In this document: piece by piece, positions 21,585 to 24,305 of the stretch
How positions within the stretch are numbered: the first letter of the stretch is position 1
Layout of the letters: each line of letters opens with the position of its first letter
IMG/VR virus record: IMGVR_UViG_3300044998_000741
Coordinates: 1 to 24,305 of that record
Length of the DNA stretch: 24,305 nucleotides
Direction: 5' to 3' (one strand)
DNA from: a virus
Position numbers and translations under genes: made by a program
The notes under the pieces: model-generated
Told to the model about the DNA's origin: nothing
Databases searched by the model: none
What the model saw: only the letters and a program-made list of their open reading frames with translations

Positions 21585-22114
21585 CAATGCCAACTCTCGC
21601 CACCATCGAGGCGCTCGCGCGCGAGCTCGCCGAGCGCCAGCAAGTCCTCAACGACCGGGCGCAGGCCATGCAGATCGAGATCGAGTCCGTGCGCCGCCGC
21701 CACATGCGTGGGCTCAAAGCCGCCGTGCTGTCCGCGCAGGAGATCACCTCGCGGCTGCACGCCGCCATAGAGGCCGCGCCAGAGCTCTTCGTCAAGCCGC
21801 GGACCCAGGTTTTCGCCGGTATCAAGGTCGGACTGCAAAAGCAGCGGGGCTCGCTCTCCTGGGCGGACACCGCCAAGCTCGTCGAGCTCATCCGTCGGCA
21901 CCTGCCCGAGCAGTTTGATCAGCTGGTCCGCACGGAGTACCGCCCCATCCGCGACGCGCTCAACCGCCTGGACGTCGCCACGCTGCGCAAGCTCGGCGTC
22001 ACTGTCAGTGACGACACCGACGCGGTCCTCATCAAGCCGACCGACGGAGGCCTCGACAAGCTCATCGAGGCCCTCATCCGCGAGGCCATGCAGGACGAGG
22101 AGGTCGAGGCATGA
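21581..22114 (+). CDS. Gam-like / coiled-coil early protein (tentative)
   Basis: 177 aa; ATG 21581 overlaps the previous TGA (ATGA). An N-terminal coiled coil (residues about 5-60) is followed by 'PELFVKPRTQVFAGIKVGLQKQRGSLSW' and 'RLDVATLRKLGVTVSDDTDAVLIKP'. The order of coiled coil, short beta part and 'LIKP' ending recalls Mu Gam, a Ku-like protein that shields DNA ends from host nucleases. Position between the ATPase and GemA/Mor genes fits. Identity is too weak by eye to be sure; another unnamed early family is possible. Confidence 0.5.
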   Translation: MTMPTLATIEALARELAERQQVLNDRAQAMQIEIESVRRRHMRGLKAAVLSAQEITSRLHAAIEAAPELFVKPRTQVFAGIKVGLQKQRGSLSWADTAKLVELIRRHLPEQFDQLVRTEYRPIRDALNRLDVATLRKLGVTVSDDTDAVLIKPTDGGLDKLIEALIREAMQDEEVEA

Positions 22115-22224
22115 GGCGCGCACCGCACGTCCCGGACCCGGATCGACTGGTCGCCATCGGCCTGGTGGTGGTGTGGCTCGTGGCCATGCTGCTCGTCCCC
22201 GGCTGGCCTGGAGGGCTGGCGTGA
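22111..22224 (+). CDS. 37-aa membrane micro-protein
   Basis: ATG 22111 overlaps the previous TGA (ATGA), and its own TGA overlaps the next ATG (TGATG). It begins MRRAPHVPDPDRLVAIGL, with one transmembrane helix (LVAIGLVVVWLVAMLLVP) and a short Gly/Pro/Trp tail. Double coupling supports translation. Function unknown; it could be an early host-takeover peptide. Confidence 0.52.
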   Translation: MRRAPHVPDPDRLVAIGLVVVWLVAMLLVPGWPGGLA

Positions 22225-22406
22225 TGGAAGCCCGCGACGCCAAGCTCGCCGCCGCGCGTGCGCGCCACGGCAAGCCTTTTGTGACCGACGTGCCCATCCG
22301 GCGCGTCGCACCCAAGAGCGCCTTCCTGCGCCGTCTCGAGCGTGCGCAGCAGGCGGAGCGCGACAGCCGGGCTCCGGTCCTCGCGCTCAGGAGATCCGCG
22401 AAGTAG
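22224..22406 (+). CDS. 60-aa basic hypothetical protein
   Basis: 60 aa; ATG 22224, coupled to the micro-protein upstream (TGATG). It is highly charged and basic: 'AKLAAARARHGKPFVTDVPIRRVAPKSAFLRRLERAQQAERDSRA'. No cysteine or hydrophobic segment. It may bind nucleic acid or a host protein; no family recognised. It ends in TAG, 50 bases before the HU start. Confidence 0.55.
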   Translation: MEARDAKLAAARARHGKPFVTDVPIRRVAPKSAFLRRLERAQQAERDSRAPVLALRRSAK

Positions 22407-22456
22407 CCCCATGCGGCCGGGGGCAACGACGGCCGCGATATGCAGGAGATGCATAC

Positions 22457-22747
22457 TTGAACAAGGCAGAACTCATCGAGGCAGTGGCCAAGGAGGCCGA
22501 GCTCACCAAGACCGCCGCGGCCGATGCAATTGACGCCGTCATCGACACCATCATGGTGGAGGTGGCAGCCGGCAACGGGGTCGTCATTGCGGGCTTCGGG
22601 TCCTTCCAGGCTGTGGAGACCAAGGCACGCACGGGCCGCAATCCTAAGACCGGTGAGAAGATCAAAATCGCCGCCGGCCGCAAGGTCAAGTTCCGCGCTG
22701 GCCTGCTCTTCAAGCAGGCCGTGAGGACGAAGAAGGGCAAGAAGTAG
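22457..22747 (+). CDS. HU-family DNA-bending protein
   Basis: 96 aa starting at TTG 22457 (LNKAELIEAVAKEAELTKTA), with CAGGAG nine bases upstream. All HU features are present: 'GNGVVIAGFGSFQAVETKARTGRNPKTGEKIKIAAGRKVKFRAGLLFK', including the beta-arm with the conserved 'RNP' that intercalates into DNA. Length is normal. Mu transposition needs host HU to assemble the transpososome; this phage carries its own copy. The rare TTG start may limit output. The next gene is 90 bp downstream across two stem-loops. Confidence 0.93.
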   Translation: MNKAELIEAVAKEAELTKTAAADAIDAVIDTIMVEVAAGNGVVIAGFGSFQAVETKARTGRNPKTGEKIKIAAGRKVKFRAGLLFKQAVRTKKGKK

Positions 22748-22766
22748 CCGCGGCAGCGTATGCGAA

Positions 22767-22823
22767 ACGCATCGCGGGCTCGTGAGAGCCCCGTGATGCG
22801 TCTGCCGGGCGTGGTGGCCCGGC
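22767..22823 (+). other. Tandem stem-loops after the HU gene
   Basis: First hairpin: ACGCATC...GGCTC (22767-22781) pairs with GAGCC...GATGCGT (22786-22801) around a GTGA loop, about 14 pairs with one bulge and one mismatch. Second: GCCGGGC (22804-22810) with GCCCGGC (22817-22823). No U-run follows, so simple termination is unlikely. They could stabilise HU mRNA or adjust expression of the genes beyond. Confidence 0.55.
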
Positions 22824-22837
22824 ACTGATGAGCAGCC

Positions 22838-23311
22838 ATGATGCCCGCATATCCAGCCTCAGCTCGCAACGCCCAGCTCGCGCAGATCCACATCGCCAAG
22901 AGCCAGCTCGGCCTCGCGGACGACACCTACAGGGACATGCTCTGGACCGTCGCTCGGGTGCGCAGCGCGGCTGAGCTGGATTTCGCGGGCCGCATGCGCG
23001 TCCTCGAGCACCTGCGCGCGCGGGGGTTCCGGCCCGCGCCGCCGCGCAAGGCCGCGGGCCCGCAGGAGCAGGCACCAAAGCTCGACGAGGGGCCGCAGGC
23101 CTCCAAGATCCGCGCGATGTGGATCGCGCTCGCCGAGGCCGGCGTCGTCCGGGATCGTTCAGAGCGCGCCCTCCTGGCCTTCGTGCGGCGGCAGACCGGC
23201 GTCGAGCGCATGGAGTGGGCCAGCATGCGCCAGCTCGACAGCGTGATCGAGGCGCTCAAGGACTGGGCACGCCGCGCCGGGCGCCTCGCTGATGACGGGA
23301 CGATCGCCTGA
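22838..23311 (+). CDS. gemA: GemA / gp16-like regulatory protein (DUF1018)
   Basis: 157 aa; ATG 22838 (a second ATG follows at 22841). 'RNAQLAQIHIAKSQLGLADDTYRDMLWTVARVRSAAELDFAGRMRVLEHLRARGF' is the hallmark of the DUF1018/GemA family. The C-terminal 'KIRAMWIALAEAGVVRDRSERALLAFVRRQTGVERMEWASMRQLDSVIEALKDW' matches its second half. In Mu the gp16/GemA product alters host gene expression and DNA supercoiling. The gene sits directly before Mor, as in Mu, and its stop overlaps the Mor start (TGATG). Confidence 0.9.
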   Translation: MMPAYPASARNAQLAQIHIAKSQLGLADDTYRDMLWTVARVRSAAELDFAGRMRVLEHLRARGFRPAPPRKAAGPQEQAPKLDEGPQASKIRAMWIALAEAGVVRDRSERALLAFVRRQTGVERMEWASMRQLDSVIEALKDWARRAGRLADDGTIA

Positions 23312-23772
23312 TGGCCAAGGTCATCAAGCGCGGCGTCCAGGGGCGGCTCGGCAGGACGCCGTATCGTGGCCCCGAGCTGCTCCTGGATCTCTCGGAGCGC
23401 CTGGCTCGCGAGCTCATCGCAGTCTGCGGCATCCCGGACGACGCGGCCTACCGTGTCGCGATGGACGCGGTCAAGGTCGTCGCGGAGGCCTACGGCGGCG
23501 GGCAAATCTATTTCCCGCGGCCGCGGCACGGCAAGAGCCATGTGACGTGGTTCGACCTCCAGGCGCGCGACCTGCAGATCTACCGGGCATACAACGGCCG
23601 CAACACCCAGGCCGTCTGCAAGCGCTACGGCATCTCGAGAGAGCGGGTCCGCCAAATCGTGCTGCAGGTGCGGCTCGAGCGGCGCGCTCAGCTCGCGCGG
23701 GTCGGCCGCGGTAGCGAGCCCGCCCCCGCCGCCGCGCCTACTACCTCCGCCAAGCTCTTCGACGGCGAGTAG
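23311..23772 (+). CDS. mor: Mor-type middle/late transcription activator
   Basis: 153 aa; ATG 23311 overlaps the GemA stop. 'LLLDLSERLARELIAVCGIPDDAAYRVAMDAVKVVAEAYGGGQIYFPRPRH' is the Mor N-terminal dimerisation domain ('GG...Y.P' beta-turn). 'IYRAYNGRNTQAVCKRYGISRERVRQIVLQVRLERR' is the C-terminal HTH. Mor activates a middle promoter in Mu and so leads to late expression; here it would be expected to act on the leftward operon. The C-terminal tail is Ala/Pro-rich. Last gene of the early operon; no C-type second activator is seen. Confidence 0.9.
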   Translation: MAKVIKRGVQGRLGRTPYRGPELLLDLSERLARELIAVCGIPDDAAYRVAMDAVKVVAEAYGGGQIYFPRPRHGKSHVTWFDLQARDLQIYRAYNGRNTQAVCKRYGISRERVRQIVLQVRLERRAQLARVGRGSEPAPAAAPTTSAKLFDGE

Positions 23773-23784
23773 CCCCGCACTGTG

Positions 23785-23809
23785 GGCCGGGGGGCACATC
23801 CATCCGGCC
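23785..23809 (+). terminator. Possible early-operon terminator stem-loop
   Basis: GGCCGG (23785-23790) pairs with CCGGCC (23804-23809), 13-base loop, 12 bases after the Mor stop. The sequence after it is AT-rich palindrome DNA rather than a T-run, so a Rho-independent terminator is only weakly supported. Confidence 0.3.
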
Positions 23810-23834
23810 TAAATACGACACGATGTCGTATTTG
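23810..23834. repeat. 25-bp palindrome, copy 4
   Basis: TAAATACGACA, CGA, TGTCGTATTTG: perfect 10-bp arms, with the outermost pair lost. It lies between the convergent ends of the Mor gene and the HTH gene, directly after a possible terminator stem. Beyond it is an 8-base G run (23850-23857). Confidence 0.82.
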
Positions 23835-23912
23835 CCCACCCAGCGCCTTGGGGGGGGCGCCTGGCATCCCCGCGCTCGCGCCCTCAGTGTGTGGGGCTAT
23901 GTGGACCGCCGG

Positions 23913-24146
23913 TCACTGACCGCGGGCTTTGCCGCAAAAGAGCTCCCACAGACCGGCGTGCATGCGACGGTCCCCAGCCTCCCACTGCTGCCAGGCTCTG
24001 AGGGATGCATGCACCAGCGCGGCAGCCTGGCTCTGCGTCAGCCCTGCGGCCAGCCGACGAGCCAGTATGTCGGCCGGCGTGGGGCTAGCCGCCGGCCCCG
24101 TGGGGGGCCGGGCGTCTAGCTTGGGATCAGGAGTAGTCCCAGTCAT
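23913..24146 (-). CDS. XRE-like HTH protein at right side
   Basis: 77 aa from ATG 24146 (MTGTTPDPKLDARPPTGP); a longer frame to 24266 would overlap the neighbouring gene and has low-complexity sequence. 'TPADILARRLAAGLTQSQAAALVHASLRAWQQWEAGDRRMHAGLWELF' is a compact HTH similar to phage-associated XRE proteins ('GLTQ..AA.LV....R.WQ.WE.G...M....WELF'). It overlaps the upstream gene by 20 bases and faces the early operon tail to tail. It could act as an antitoxin-type or phage regulator; whether the phage end lies before or after it is not known. Confidence 0.72.
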   Translation of the reverse strand: MTGTTPDPKLDARPPTGPAASPTPADILARRLAAGLTQSQAAALVHASLRAWQQWEAGDRRMHAGLWELFCGKARGQ

Positions 24147-24305
24147 GGTCGTAGCGTCGCTGGACAAAGGCCACGAGCTCGCAGGCGCGGTCGACGGCTG
24201 CGATCTGCTCGTGATCCGTGCCGTCGGCAATGATCGGTACCTCGTCGGTGTCGGCGCTGTAGACATAATAGCCGCGGCGGATGCCCGGGACGGCCTCCCT
24301 GGGGC
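24127..24305 (-). CDS. Unknown small protein, C-terminal part, cut by window edge
   Basis: 59 visible codons of a leftward gene that starts outside the window. The protein reads '...GIRRGYYVYSADTDEVPIIA', then 'DHEQIAAVDRACELVAFVQRRYDHDWDYS' before TGA at 24127-24129. This is an acidic alpha/beta sequence ending in a charged, aromatic tail. No family recognised. It overlaps the HTH gene by 20 bases, so the two are translated as a pair. A toxin/antitoxin or protein/regulator pair is possible but not supported by any motif. Confidence 0.55.
   Translation of the reverse strand, partial: PREAVPGIRRGYYVYSADTDEVPIIADGTDHEQIAAVDRACELVAFVQRRYDHDWDYS

Noticed and set aside
21443-22825. 460-codon open frame on the - strand
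   Set aside because: Covers four recognisable + strand genes including HU; composition is that of an antisense shadow.
10076-23834. Palindromes as a CRISPR array
   Set aside because: Only four copies, two of them isolated by kilobases, with no regular spacers and no cas genes.
23835-24305. A phage end or host junction
   Set aside because: No duplicated 5-6 bp target, recognisable terminal repeat or host gene could be identified from this window alone.

Overview
The window is most of a transposable, Mu-like (BcepMu-type) bacteriophage or prophage from a GC-rich bacterium, probably a proteobacterium. By eye the DNA is about two thirds G+C. Genes are tightly packed, many joined by ATGA, GTGA or TGATG stop/start overlaps. 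I saw no tRNA, rRNA or CRISPR. No host housekeeping gene is recognisable, so the host cannot be named. Family names are recognised from the protein sequences by eye; no database search was run.

Layout. A divergent control region at about 14352-14424 separates two transcription units. To its right, on the + strand (14424-23772), lies the early/transposition operon: a Ner-like regulator, a ribbon-helix-helix-like protein, an IclR-type winged helix, a DUF3102-like protein, a MuA-type DDE transposase broken by an in-frame TAA, a MuB-type AAA+ ATPase, small regulators, a possible Gam-like protein, HU, a GemA-like protein and a Mor-type activator that would normally switch on late genes. To its left, on the - strand (14359 down to 1), come a CI-type repressor, a membrane/secreted cassette ending in an exported SNase-type nuclease, a lysis cassette (amidase, holin-like, lipoprotein), a DksA/TraR zinc finger, Mu gp25/gp26/gp27-like genes, the small and large terminase and the portal. 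After the portal comes an adsorption or depolymerase cassette: Ig-like and beta-sandwich proteins, a LamG protein with about 12 degenerate repeats, a GH-A glycosidase with LamG, and a beta-helix protein cut by the left edge. MuF, protease, capsid and tail-tube genes are not seen and would have to lie further left. At the far right two - strand genes, an HTH protein and an unknown protein cut by the edge, converge on the early operon.

The main unexplained features are: (1) a 25-bp palindrome, AAATACGACA-N3-TGTCGTATTT, in four places (two copies in the only large gap of the late operon, one in frame inside a regulator gene, one just past the early operon); (2) the TAA that separates the DNA-binding part of the transposase from an otherwise intact DD35E core; (3) a 171-bp tandem duplication in the transposase tail; (4) three CGGTTTA motifs at exact 11-bp spacing in an AT-rich island between terminase and portal; (5) a repressor-linked membrane/secreted-nuclease cassette that could be a superinfection-exclusion module; (6) several membrane micro-proteins of 24-39 residues held in place by overlapping stop/start codons. 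No gene-free stretch exceeds 300 bases.
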